Below are positions 1 through 9,784 of a stretch of DNA of 34,108 nt, one piece after another. Below the pieces are notes generated by a model. That model did not search any database. It was given only the letters and a program-made list of their open reading frames with translations, and was not told the origin of the DNA. The stretch comes from Nonomuraea antri. Lineage in GTDB: Bacteria; Actinomycetota; Actinomycetes; Streptosporangiales; Streptosporangiaceae. A program made the position numbers and the translations under genes. The DNA lies in assembly GCF_013283785.1 (NCBI RefSeq), contig NZ_JABCPZ010000110.1, positions 1-34,108 of the forward strand. Reading direction: 5' to 3'. How positions within the stretch are numbered: the stretch's first letter is position 1; each line of letters starts with the position of its first letter.

Positions 1-52
1 GTGAGGACCCGGTGGCCTGTCCAGGTGGTGAGGGCCCGGGGTGGGGCGTGGT

Positions 53-90
53 GGTAACAGAAACGGCGGGCATCTCGTTGATGCCCGCCG
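53..90 (-). terminator. Intrinsic terminator of the small membrane-protein gene
   Basis: A perfect 11-bp stem (64-74 with 80-90, arm CGGCGGGCATC) encloses a 5-nt loop. Read on the minus strand it is followed by a T-rich stretch (TTTCTGTT). It lies 41 bp past the stop of the minus-strand gene at 131, so it probably ends that transcript. Bases 1-52 hold no gene I can support. Confidence 0.7.
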
Positions 91-130
91 CGGCGGCAGC
101 GTGTCTCAGTGGTCCGTGTGCTCGGGACGG

Positions 131-391
131 TCAGCGATGGTCTTCCGCGCGCATGCCGACACGCGGGGCGTCGATCACGACATCCGTGACGATGTCGAAG
201 ACGAGGGCGAGGATGGCGCCGACGATGAACACGCCGATACCGACCCAGATGAGCATCCAGTTAGCGGCCGTCAGGCCGAACCCGGACACGATGGTGCCGA
301 CGATCATCACGGTCACCGCGAGCCAGGAGGAGGCACGGCCGCCGTGGCTGCCGAGATTCTCCGTGTGCTCTGACTTCTTCCCCTCAACCAT
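131..391 (-). CDS. Small two-helix membrane protein, HGxxPAAW-like family
   Basis: An 86-residue protein with a polar N-terminus, the motif HGGRASSW at about residues 16-23, then two hydrophobic helices (about 24-44 and 46-66) and a short charged tail. This matches the layout of the actinobacterial HGxxPAAW family of small membrane proteins; the function is unknown. The ATG at 391 was chosen because GGAAGG lies 7 nt upstream. A GTG directly before it (394) is also in frame but sits too close to that site. It is transcribed away from secA and has its own terminator at 53-90, so it is a single-gene unit. Confidence is high that it is a gene, lower for the family name. Confidence 0.75.
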   Translation of the reverse strand: MVEGKKSEHTENLGSHGGRASSWLAVTVMIVGTIVSGFGLTAANWMLIWVGIGVFIVGAILALVFDIVTDVVIDAPRVGMRAEDHR

Positions 392-533
392 CACAAATCC
401 TTCCCTTGCCGGTTATCTCGCCTATTGCTGCGAAGCCACGCTCAACCGGCATACCCTCTGCCTTGGCCCCATTCTCCCAGACGTGTCCGGCGGCCTCGTC
501 GTCACGGTGGCTGTGTCTGGTTGCTGAACCGCC

Positions 534-605
534 TACGATGGGCAACGGGGAAGTTTGTCTCGGCCTCTCCTCCTGGCGGCGCCGCCGGGGAAGACCTGCG
601 AGGAG
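534..605 (+). promoter_or_regulatory. secA leader region with possible SD-sequestering fold
   Basis: TACGAT at 534-539 is a candidate -10 box, although no good -35 is visible. The following leader contains CTCCTC (567-572), the 12-bp perfect palindrome GGCGGCGCCGCC (575-586), and the ribosome binding site GAGGAG (600-605), which is the exact complement of CTCCTC. Folding would pair the anti-SD with the SD on either side of the central hairpin. The complementarity is seen in the sequence; regulation by it is inferred. Confidence 0.35.
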
Positions 606-616
606 CTTTACATAAA

Positions 617-3406
<2,790 letters not shown>

Positions 3407-3427
3407 GCCGGGCCTGAAGGCGCAGTG

Positions 3428-3470
3428 AGGCCCTCGCTCCCGAGAACGGGGGCGGGGGCCTTTCGCCTTT
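3428..3470 (+). terminator. secA intrinsic terminator
   Basis: A 15-bp stem (3428-3442 with 3447-3461, two G-U pairs) has the tetraloop AGAA and is followed by TTTCGCCTTT. It starts 21 bp after the secA stop and should end that transcript. Confidence 0.85.
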
Positions 3471-3492
3471 CCCGTGGCGTGGGCGGGCCGTG

Positions 3493-3529
3493 CGAGGCCC
3501 CGGGCCCGCAGCGCAGGCCCGGGGCCTCG
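3493..3529. repeat. Perfect 14-bp inverted repeat downstream of secA
   Basis: CGAGGCCCCGGGCC at 3493-3506 pairs perfectly with 3516-3529 around a 9-nt loop. No T-tract follows on the plus strand. It may be a backup terminator for secA. Around it, the stretch 3471-3681 holds no gene I can support on either strand. Confidence 0.6.
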
Positions 3530-3681
3530 GTTCAGTCGGATCTCACTCGACCTGGAGGACCGTCCACCGTGGGGGAGTGCCGATCGTCAGCAGGTCAGAG
3601 CACGAGCACTGGCCGCACCCAGGGGTCATGTTCCCTCCTCGCCTTCGGGGATATGCCTTGTACCCGCTGACGTCCGCTCTT

Positions 3682-3703
3682 ACTCTGGCCGCCGTGCCAG
3701 AGT
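3682..3703 (-). terminator. Hairpin terminator of the DUF6459 gene
   Basis: A perfect 8-bp stem, ACTCTGGC at 3682-3689 with 3696-3703 and a 6-nt loop, lies 24 bp beyond the stop of the minus-strand gene. There is no T-run, as is common for actinobacterial terminators, so assignment as a terminator is inferred from position. Confidence 0.5.
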
Positions 3704-3727
3704 TCCGGACACGCGCCGGGGACGTCG

Positions 3728-4156
3728 TCAGGCCGTTTCGAAGTCGGTGCACAGCCATTGCACGCCGCGCCTTTCCAGGCGTACCGCGAGAACGTGGTTG
3801 CGTTCGCCGCAGTGCACGATGACGCACATTTCCACGGCGCCCTCTCTGGGCTCTTTCACGTGCGGGCAGCCGACGAACGGCGGACGGCTGGACTCGATCA
3901 TCGTGCCGGCCCGGACGAGCTCACGGTAGGCGCGGTCGGTCAGCCGGTCCGCGACGCTCTCCGGCGGCCGCCGTCCCGTCAGCACCTCGGCCAGGGCCTG
4001 GCCCAGGTGGCGCAGCCGCCGCTCGTCCGGGATGGCGCCAGGCGGTCCCCAGACCAAGGGGCTGAGCGCGAGCGCCCCGTCGGTGCGGGCGCGGCGCCGG
4101 GCGTCGTACGAAGGCTCGGAAACGGGCGGGAGACCGAGGCGGGACGGAGAGGACAT
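3728..4156 (-). CDS. Rv3235-family protein (DUF6459)
   Basis: A 142-residue soluble protein. The middle contains the helical segment LGQALAEVLTGRRPPESVADRLT, and the C-terminal half has the alternating pattern of a small beta domain ending in VRLERRGVQWLCTDFET. This is the signature of the actinobacterial Rv3235/DUF6459 family, and Rv3235 also lies close to secA in Mycobacterium tuberculosis. The biochemical role is unknown. ATG 4156 was chosen because GGAG lies 5 nt upstream; the frame is open 28 codons further but without an SD. The gene is convergent with secA and has a hairpin beyond its stop. The upstream region is unusually AT-rich and contains a 16-bp palindrome at 4208-4223. Confidence 0.8.
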   Translation of the reverse strand: MSSPSRLGLPPVSEPSYDARRRARTDGALALSPLVWGPPGAIPDERRLRHLGQALAEVLTGRRPPESVADRLTDRAYRELVRAGTMIESSRPPFVGCPHVKEPREGAVEMCVIVHCGERNHVLAVRLERRGVQWLCTDFETA

Positions 4157-4207
4157 GCGCGCTCCAGGGGGTCGTCCGGGGGGAAAGAGAATTCGTAATA
4201 AGGAGTT

Positions 4208-4223
4208 TCCGGCCCGGGCCGGA
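4208..4223. repeat. 16-bp perfect palindrome upstream of the DUF6459 gene
   Basis: TCCGGCCCGGGCCGGA is self-complementary with no spacer. It sits 52 bp upstream of the DUF6459 start in an AT-rich island (4187-4290) that contrasts with its surroundings. It could be an operator for that gene or a terminator for the permease operon ending at 4363. The rest of 4157-4362 holds no gene. Confidence 0.4.
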
Positions 4224-4362
4224 GATACATTTCCCGCCAACTTGTTGAATTTCCGCCGCGGTTTGCCCGGTTAAATGGAGAAGATTCTTTCGACCTGGAT
4301 TCCCGCTTCGCGCTTTTCGGGCACCGGCCGGTCGCCGTATCGGGCACCCGCAAACCCAGGGA

Positions 4363-5664
4363 TCATGGCGTGTCCCGCACCGCCTGTTCCTCGGGTTCGC
4401 GACCGGGCGTGGGGATGTTCAGCCGGCGGATCAGCAGGGTGAACAGGAGGTAGTAGACGACGAAGTAGATCAGCCCGAAGACGATGATCAGGCCGAGTTC
4501 GTGCGTGTTCGACTTGCTGGCGTTCAGCAGCATGTCGATGCCGCCGGCCGAGAACGTGAACCCCAGCCTGGCCCCGAACTCCGCCATCAGCGCCATCGAC
4601 AGCCCGGTGAGCAGCGCGTGCACGGCGAACAGCATGGGCGCGACGAAGATGAACGCGAACTCCAGCGGCTCGGTGATGCCGGTGATGAACGCGGTCAGCC
4701 CGGCGGAGACCATGATCCCGCCGACCGCCTGACGCCGGTGCGGCAGCGCCGTGCGCCAGATGGCGATGGCCGCCCCGAGCAGGCCGAACATCATCACCGG
4801 GAAGAACCCGGTCATGAAGATGCCGGCCCCCTGCTCCCCGGCGAAGTAGCAGTTCAGGTCGCCGGCCGCGTCCCTGGTGGCGCCCTGCACGCCGGCCCGG
4901 CACTCCGGCAGCGTGAACCAGACGATCGTGTTCAGGAAGTGGTGCAGCCCGATCGGGATCAGCAGCCGGTTGGCCACGCCGTAGATGCCGGTGCCGATCG
5001 TGCCGTGCGCGGACAGCCAGTCGCCCACGCCCGCCAGCCAGTCGCCCACCGGACGCCACAGCAGCCCGAAGAGCACCCCCAGCGCCAGCGCGGCGATGGC
5101 GGTCACGATCGGCACGAATCTGCGCCCGCCGAAGAACGCCAGCCAGGCCGGCAGCTTGATCCGGTAGAAGCGCTGCCACAGCACGGCGGCGAGGATGCCG
5201 ATGATGATGCCGCCCAGCACGCCGGTGGGGTTCTGCGCGCCGATGTCCAGCATGGGCCGGGGTTCGCCGTCCTCGACCGCGGTGACCAGCACCTTGTCGT
5301 AGACGGCGCCCTGGCCGGCGGTGAAGAACAGGCTCTTGGTGACGCGGTCGAAGACCAGGTAGCCGACCAGCGCCGCGAGCGCGGTGGAGCCGTCGGCCTT
5401 GCGGGCGAAGCCGATCGCGACGCCGATGGCGAACAGCACGGGCAGGTTGTCGAACAGCGCGCCGCCGGCCGCGGCCAGCACCTGCGCGACGGGCAGCAGC
5501 CAGGGCAGGACGCCGCCGAGCCCGTCCTTGCCGAGCAGGTCGTCCTGGCCGAAGCGGTAGAGCAGGCCGGCGGCGGGCAGCACCGCGATCGGCATCATGA
5601 GCGAGCGCCCGACGCGCTGCAGCACGGCGAACGTCGACGACCAGGCCGAGCCCACAGCATCCAC
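4363..5664 (-). CDS. PTS EIIC permease, GlcNAc/glucose family (copy 1)
   Basis: The membrane channel of a phosphotransferase system: it carries a sugar inward and presents it to EIIB for phosphorylation. The 433-residue protein has about ten hydrophobic helices, the substrate-site segments LLIPIGLHHFLNTIVWF and GITEPLEFAFIF (the GITEP signature of the glucose/GlcNAc EIIC family), and no EIIB or EIIA domain, so it must use partners encoded in trans. It is about 60% similar by eye to the adjacent EIIC (copy 2), so the pair arose by duplication. It follows copy 2 by 61 bp in the same transcript direction. GTG 5664 is used, but GTG 5655 (behind GGGGGTGG) is an alternative start. GlcNAc specificity is inferred from the DasR-type regulator and NagZ nearby. 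Confidence 0.9.
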   Translation of the reverse strand: MDAVGSAWSSTFAVLQRVGRSLMMPIAVLPAAGLLYRFGQDDLLGKDGLGGVLPWLLPVAQVLAAAGGALFDNLPVLFAIGVAIGFARKADGSTALAALVGYLVFDRVTKSLFFTAGQGAVYDKVLVTAVEDGEPRPMLDIGAQNPTGVLGGIIIGILAAVLWQRFYRIKLPAWLAFFGGRRFVPIVTAIAALALGVLFGLLWRPVGDWLAGVGDWLSAHGTIGTGIYGVANRLLIPIGLHHFLNTIVWFTLPECRAGVQGATRDAAGDLNCYFAGEQGAGIFMTGFFPVMMFGLLGAAIAIWRTALPHRRQAVGGIMVSAGLTAFITGITEPLEFAFIFVAPMLFAVHALLTGLSMALMAEFGARLGFTFSAGGIDMLLNASKSNTHELGLIIVFGLIYFVVYYLLFTLLIRRLNIPTPGREPEEQAVRDTP

Positions 5665-5686
5665 CCCCGCATGCGGTTCACGGGGG
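5664..5686 (-). promoter_or_regulatory. Hairpin over the start of EIIC copy 1
   Basis: CCCCCG (5664-5669) can pair with CGGGGG (5681-5686) around an 11-nt loop. In the minus-strand mRNA this would occlude the G-rich ribosome binding region and the first base of GTG 5664. A second inverted repeat (TGGTGG/CCACCA) lies just upstream. The rest of the 61-bp spacer between the two EIIC genes shows no promoter I can support. Translational tuning of copy 1 relative to copy 2 is an inference. Confidence 0.3.
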
Positions 5687-5725
5687 ATGGTGGGTTTCTA
5701 CCACGCCACCACAGGGGGAAACGGG

Positions 5726-7048
5726 CTAGGTCTCGCCCGAATCGACGTCGGGCTCGGGTTCTCGGCCCGGCGTCATGATGTTGAGCCTGCGGATGAGGAA
5801 GGTGAACACGACGTAGTACACGACCCCGTAGACCAGGCCGAGCACCAGGATGCCGGGTAAGTTCTGGGTGTTCGACTTGCTGGCGTTCAGCAGCATGTCG
5901 AGCAGCCCGGCGGAGAAGCCGAAGCCGAGCTGGCCGCCGATAAGCGTGGTCAGCGCCATGGCCAGGCCGGTCAGCACGGCGTGCACCACCAGCAGCAGCG
6001 GCGCGACGAAGATGAACGCGAACTCGATCGGCTCGGTGATACCCGTCACGAACGAGGCCAGCCCGGCCGACAACATGATGCCGCCCACCGTGGCCCGCCG
6101 GTGCGGGGGCGCCGCCCGCCACATGGCCAGCGCGGCGGCCGGCAGCGCGAACATCATGACGGGGAAGAACCCGGCCATGAACTGCCCGGAGACCGGGTCG
6201 CCGCCGAAGTAGCAGTTCCAGTCGCCGCCGAGCACCCGGCCGCCGACGTCGCAGGTGGGCACCACGTACCAGACCACCGAGTTGACGAAGTGGTGCAGGC
6301 CGAGCGGGATCAGCAGCCGGTTGATCAGGCCGTAGATGCCGGTGCCGATCGGCCCGATCGCGGCCAGCGCCTCGCCGGCGTGCCTGATCCACTCGCCGAG
6401 CACCGGCCACAGCCAGCCGAACAGCACCCCGAGCAGCAGCGCCACGATGGACGTGATGATCGGCACGAACCTGCGCCCGCCGAAGAACGCCAGCCACGGC
6501 GGCAGCTTGATCCGGTGGAAGCGCTGCCACAGCAACGCCGTGACCAGCCCGATGACGATGCCGCCGAGCACGTTGGTGGGGTTCTGGATGCCGTAGTTGA
6601 TGACCTCTTTGACGCCGTCGTCCTGGACCTCCCTGGTCAGGACGGTGTCCCTGATGTCGGAGCCGAAGAACATCACCTTGCTCACCCGGTCGAAGACCAG
6701 GTAGCCGACCACGGCGGCGAGCGCGGTGGTGCCGTCGGACTTGCGCGCGTACCCGATGGCCACGCCGACCGCGAACAGCAGCGGCAGGTACTCGAACAAC
6801 GCCTTGCCCGCGGCGGCCATCACGTCGGCCACCTGGGTCATCCAGGCGAAGCCCGCCACGTCGGCCAGTCCGCCCGGCTCCGCGCCGTTGGCGCCCAGCA
6901 TGTCGGGCTGGCCGAAGCGCATCAGCAGGGCGGCCGCGGGCAGGGCGGCGATGGGCAGCATCAGCGAGCGGCCCAGCCGCTGGAGCACGTTCATCGCACG
7001 CGCGAACGGCGAGGGCCGGGCTGCGGCGTCGGCGGTGGTGTCGTTCAC
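5726..7048 (-). CDS. PTS EIIC permease, GlcNAc/glucose family (copy 2)
   Basis: A 440-residue membrane permease of the glucose/GlcNAc EIIC family, with the same two signature stretches as its neighbour: LLIPLGLHHFVNSVVWY and GITEPIEFAFIF. There is no fused EIIB or EIIA. The start is GTG 7048, placed 8 nt after GGAGG; the frame extends 49 codons upstream into unrelated Pro/Arg-rich translation. It lies 91 bp downstream of the GntR gene on the same strand, so regulator, copy 2 and copy 1 probably form one transcript. It likely receives phosphate from the single EIIB encoded across the divergent promoter. A periplasmic loop (about 115-150) differs strongly from copy 1, so the two may differ in substrate or affinity. 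Confidence 0.92.
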   Translation of the reverse strand: MNDTTADAAARPSPFARAMNVLQRLGRSLMLPIAALPAAALLMRFGQPDMLGANGAEPGGLADVAGFAWMTQVADVMAAAGKALFEYLPLLFAVGVAIGYARKSDGTTALAAVVGYLVFDRVSKVMFFGSDIRDTVLTREVQDDGVKEVINYGIQNPTNVLGGIVIGLVTALLWQRFHRIKLPPWLAFFGGRRFVPIITSIVALLLGVLFGWLWPVLGEWIRHAGEALAAIGPIGTGIYGLINRLLIPLGLHHFVNSVVWYVVPTCDVGGRVLGGDWNCYFGGDPVSGQFMAGFFPVMMFALPAAALAMWRAAPPHRRATVGGIMLSAGLASFVTGITEPIEFAFIFVAPLLLVVHAVLTGLAMALTTLIGGQLGFGFSAGLLDMLLNASKSNTQNLPGILVLGLVYGVVYYVVFTFLIRRLNIMTPGREPEPDVDSGET

Positions 7049-7139
7049 CGGGCGTTCCTCCGGGGGATGGGAGTGGGCCTGCTCCGGTGGAGCCGGGCGG
7101 CGTCGCTGCGAAGATCCGCCCCGCTCCCCGCGAGTTCCC

Positions 7140-7880
7140 TCAGCCCCGTCTGACGGGCATTTCCAGGATGGTGCGCAACTGGTAACGGTCGGCACGGTAG
7201 GTGGACACGCCCAGTTCCGCGCAGACGCCGCCGGAGAACGACCTGCGCTGCAGCAGCAGCACGGCGCCGCCGCGCGGCAGCTTCAGCAGGTCGGCGTCGC
7301 TGGGGTCGGCGATGCCACCGTCGATGGTGAGCTCGCCGGCGTCCATGACGAGGCCGTAGCGGCTCTCCAAGAGCTCATACAGTGATTTTTCCGACAAGTC
7401 GTAGTCGGCCAGGTCGGGGGCGAGCTTGACCGGGATGTGGGCCCGCTCGATGGACAGCGGCTCACCGTCGGCCGTACGCAGGCGCTCGATGAAGTGCACT
7501 TCCTCGCCCGGCTGGATGCCCAGCTCCTTGGCCAGGTGCGCGCTGGCCCGCACGATCCGCCGGTCGAGATCGCGTGAGCCGGGCACCATGCCGCGGGCGC
7601 GCATGTCGTCGCTGAACGAGGTGAGCTGCAGCGCCAGCTCGATCTTGGGCCGGGCCACGAACGTGCCCTTGCCCGGCACGCGGTGCAGCCGCCCCTCGGA
7701 CACCAGGTGGTCGACGGCCTGCCGCACGGTCATCCTGGACAGGCCGAACCGCTGGCAGAGCTCCCGCTCGGACGGGATCGCCGCGCCGATGCTGAGCTCG
7801 TTGCTGTCGATGAGGTCCAGCAGGATCTCGCGAAGCTGGAAGTACTTGGGCACCGGGCTGTCCGGATCGATGTGCGCCAC
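7140..7880 (-). CDS. dasR: GntR/HutC-family regulator, DasR-like
   Basis: A transcription factor with an N-terminal winged helix (about 10-77; core IPSERELCQRFGLSRMTVRQAV) and a C-terminal UTRA ligand domain (about 95-240). The linker KGTFVARPKIELALQLTSFSDDMRARG closely resembles Streptomyces DasR, which senses glucosamine-6-phosphate and controls GlcNAc uptake. The 246-residue length is that of DasR. The start is GTG 7880, preceded by GGAGG. It is divergent from the SIS-domain gene, and a 22-bp palindrome of dre-like sequence sits in the shared promoter region, so autoregulation and control of both arms are likely. The symbol is by resemblance and gene context; another amino-sugar GntR paralogue such as NagR or NagQ is possible. 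Confidence 0.85.
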   Translation of the reverse strand: MAHIDPDSPVPKYFQLREILLDLIDSNELSIGAAIPSERELCQRFGLSRMTVRQAVDHLVSEGRLHRVPGKGTFVARPKIELALQLTSFSDDMRARGMVPGSRDLDRRIVRASAHLAKELGIQPGEEVHFIERLRTADGEPLSIERAHIPVKLAPDLADYDLSEKSLYELLESRYGLVMDAGELTIDGGIADPSDADLLKLPRGGAVLLLQRRSFSGGVCAELGVSTYRADRYQLRTILEMPVRRG

Positions 7881-7926
7881 GGATCCTCCCCTCGATCTGA
7901 CCTGGGCGATGGGCTATGGTTCGTAC

Positions 7927-7948
7927 TGGTCTAGTCCGGACTAGACCA
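7927..7948. promoter_or_regulatory. 22-bp palindromic operator, two overlapping dre-like sites
   Basis: The sequence TGGTCTAGTCC followed by its exact reverse complement forms a perfect 22-bp palindrome. The known DasR element has the core TGGTCTAGACCA. The first 12 bases here match it at 10 positions and so do the last 12 read in reverse, with the two copies offset by 10 bp (one helical turn). It lies 47 bp upstream of the GntR start and 57 bp upstream of the SIS gene start. The match is seen directly; binding by the adjacent regulator is inferred. Confidence 0.8.
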
Positions 7949-8004
7949 CATGTCGCGAAACACGGTCAAGTCCGACCCGCAAAGATTTGAGGGATGAGCC
8001 CAAG

Positions 8005-9039
8005 ATGACCACCAAGATGCGCAGCGAGATCGCCGAGCAGCCGGGAGCGCTGCGGGCCACGCTGGACGCCCTGCTCCCCAGGGTCGGCGAGGTGAAGGCG
8101 GTGGGCGAGCAGACTCGCCAACTGCTGTTCATCGCGCGTGGCACCTCCGACAACGCCGCAGTCTACGGGCGCTACCTGGTCGAATCGCACGCGGGCCGCC
8201 TGTCCGCGCTGGCCGCGCCGTCCATCGCGACCACCTACAAGCGCAAGCTCGACCTGGACGGCGTGCTCGCCGTCGCGATCTCCCAGTCCGGCCGGACCGA
8301 GGAGATCGTCGAGACGCTGGCCTGGGCCAGGGACTGCGGCGCCAAGACCGTCGGCATCACCAACGGCGGCGAGGACAGCCCGCTCGCCCAGGCCGCGGAC
8401 GTGGCGCTGTGCACGCTGGCCGGCGAGGAGAAGGCCGTCCCCGCGACCAAGACCTACACCACCCAGCTCGCCGCGCTGGCCGTGCTCGCGCTGGGCCTGG
8501 GCGCGGGCGTGAACGCCGACGACCTGCAGCGCGTGCCGGAGGCCGTGGAGAAGCTGATCGCCGAGCCCGGCGACCTCGACGCGGTCGTGGACGGCCTGCT
8601 CGACAAGCCCGGCGTGGTCGTCTCCGGCCGCGGCCTGGCGTTCTCGACCGCGCTGGAGACCGCGCTCAAGCTCAAGGAGGCCTGCTACCTGCACGCCATG
8701 GGCCTGTCGTACGCCGACCTGCTGCACGGCCCGATCGCCGTGGTCGACGCCGACACCCCGGCGCTGCTGGTGGCCGCCGAGAACAGCCCGACCCTGCAGG
8801 GCACGGTCGCGCTGGCCGAGCGCGTGGTGGCGGCCGGCGCCGCGGCCTACACGATCGGCGGCGGCACCGCGCTCGCCCAGGCGGGCACGGCCGCGCTCAA
8901 CGGCCCCGACCTGCCCGAGTGGGTGGCGCCGATGGGCCTGATCATCCCCGGTCAGCTGCTCACCGAGGCGCTGGCCCGCCGCCTGGGCATCGACCCCGAC
9001 GCGCCGCGCGGGCTGAACAAGGTGACCCAGACCGACTGA
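8005..9039 (+). CDS. SIS-domain sugar-phosphate isomerase/deaminase (GlmS C-domain / NagB2 type)
   Basis: A 344-residue cytosolic protein with two SIS (sugar isomerase) domains, about 20-170 and 190-335. The phosphosugar-binding loop is ISQSGRTEE and the second-domain loop is LLHGPIAVV, as in the isomerase half of GlmS and in SIS-type glucosamine-6-phosphate deaminases. There is no glutaminase domain, so GlcN-6-P to Fru-6-P plus ammonia is the likely reaction rather than synthesis. The start ATG 8005 gives the normal N-terminus; TTG 7987 is in frame but adds an unlikely extension. It heads the rightward arm under the divergent operator, followed 50 bp later by EIIB. The main alternative is an AgaS-like amino-sugar isomerase. 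Confidence 0.88.
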   Translation: MTTKMRSEIAEQPGALRATLDALLPRVGEVKAVGEQTRQLLFIARGTSDNAAVYGRYLVESHAGRLSALAAPSIATTYKRKLDLDGVLAVAISQSGRTEEIVETLAWARDCGAKTVGITNGGEDSPLAQAADVALCTLAGEEKAVPATKTYTTQLAALAVLALGLGAGVNADDLQRVPEAVEKLIAEPGDLDAVVDGLLDKPGVVVSGRGLAFSTALETALKLKEACYLHAMGLSYADLLHGPIAVVDADTPALLVAAENSPTLQGTVALAERVVAAGAAAYTIGGGTALAQAGTAALNGPDLPEWVAPMGLIIPGQLLTEALARRLGIDPDAPRGLNKVTQTD

Positions 9040-9089
9040 TCACGCTACGTCGTTTAGCCTGGTCGGAGGGTGAGGACGAGGAGGACCGG

Positions 9090-9326
9090 ATGGCGGCGGA
9101 TGTCAACGCGATCATCGCAGGGCTCGGTGGCGCCGAGAACATCATCGAGATCGAGCCCTGCATCACCCGGTTGCGTACCGAGGTGCATGACGCGTCCAAG
9201 GTCGACCAGGCCGCTCTCAAGGCGGCGGGGGCGCACGGCGTGATGGCCGCGGGCAACGTGGTGCAGGTCGTCGTGGGTCCCGAGGCGGACACGATCGCCA
9301 GCGACATCGAGGACATCATCGGCTAG
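9090..9326 (+). CDS. PTS EIIB, glucose/GlcNAc type
   Basis: A 78-residue stand-alone EIIB domain that takes phosphate from EIIA on a cysteine and passes it to the incoming sugar bound to EIIC. The phospho-cysteine motif is EPCITRLRTEV with Cys24, the standard glucose-family site. The start is ATG 9090 behind GAGGAGGA. It is the only EIIB in the window, so it should serve both EIIC copies. It is followed 11 bp later by EIIA. It corresponds in role to NagF of Streptomyces; the symbol is not asserted. Confidence 0.93.
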   Translation: MAADVNAIIAGLGGAENIIEIEPCITRLRTEVHDASKVDQAALKAAGAHGVMAAGNVVQVVVGPEADTIASDIEDIIG

Positions 9327-9337
9327 AGGGCGAGACC

Positions 9338-9784
9338 ATGACGACTGTTCTCGCCCCGGTTGAGGGGGCAGCTGTGGGGTTGGCCGCCGTGCCTGATCCG
9401 GTTTTCTCGGCAGGCATGGTGGGGCCGGGAACGGCGATCGACCCGCTGCGGGGCCCGGGTAAGGCCGTGGCCCCGATAGCCGGAAAAATAATGAAACTGC
9501 ATCCGCATGCCTACGTCATCGTGGGGGACGACGGCAAAGGCGTGCTGGTGCACCTGGGCATCGACACGGTCCAGCTCAAGGGGAAGGGGTTCCAGCTGCT
9601 GGCGGCGGAGGGCGACAGAGTGTGCGCGGGCCAGCCGGTGGTCGCCTGGGACCCCGCCGTGATCGAGGCCGGCGGCCGCTCGCCGGTCTGCCCGGTCGTC
9701 GCGCTCGACGCCCTCGCCGAGTCCGTGACCGGCGTCGTCCACGGCGCGGTGCAGGTGGGGGATCAGCTCTTCCAATGGGAATAG
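9338..9784 (+). CDS. crr: PTS EIIA, glucose type
   Basis: A 148-residue EIIA-Glc domain. The phosphoryl-accepting histidine lies in VLVHLGIDTVQLKG (His72), and the second active-site histidine is in HPHAYVI (His57). The all-beta pattern and length match Crr, which takes phosphate from HPr. The ATG at 9338 follows GAGGGCGAG closely. The 3' end overlaps the next gene by 10 bp, pointing to translational coupling with the HAD phosphatase. In Streptomyces crr sits with ptsI; here the whole relay is in one block. Confidence 0.93.
   Translation: MTTVLAPVEGAAVGLAAVPDPVFSAGMVGPGTAIDPLRGPGKAVAPIAGKIMKLHPHAYVIVGDDGKGVLVHLGIDTVQLKGKGFQLLAAEGDRVCAGQPVVAWDPAVIEAGGRSPVCPVVALDALAESVTGVVHGAVQVGDQLFQWE

Noticed and set aside
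425..616. N-terminal extension of SecA upstream of GTG 617
   Set aside because: The 64 extra codons are Arg/Pro-rich, unlike any SecA N-terminus, while GTG 617 has an SD and yields the conserved start of the family.
3543..3827. A 94-codon minus-strand frame downstream of the DUF6459 gene
   Set aside because: It overlaps the DUF6459 coding region in another frame, is rich in Arg/Pro, and has no SD or recognisable motif.
4319..4355. Repeat of CGGGCACC downstream of EIIC copy 1 as a terminator
   Set aside because: The copies are direct, not inverted, so no stable hairpin forms, and no T-run follows.
5670..5713. dre site between the two EIIC genes (GGTGGGTTTCTACCAC)
   Set aside because: It looks similar at first sight, but the right half is shifted by one base relative to the dre core and few central positions match.
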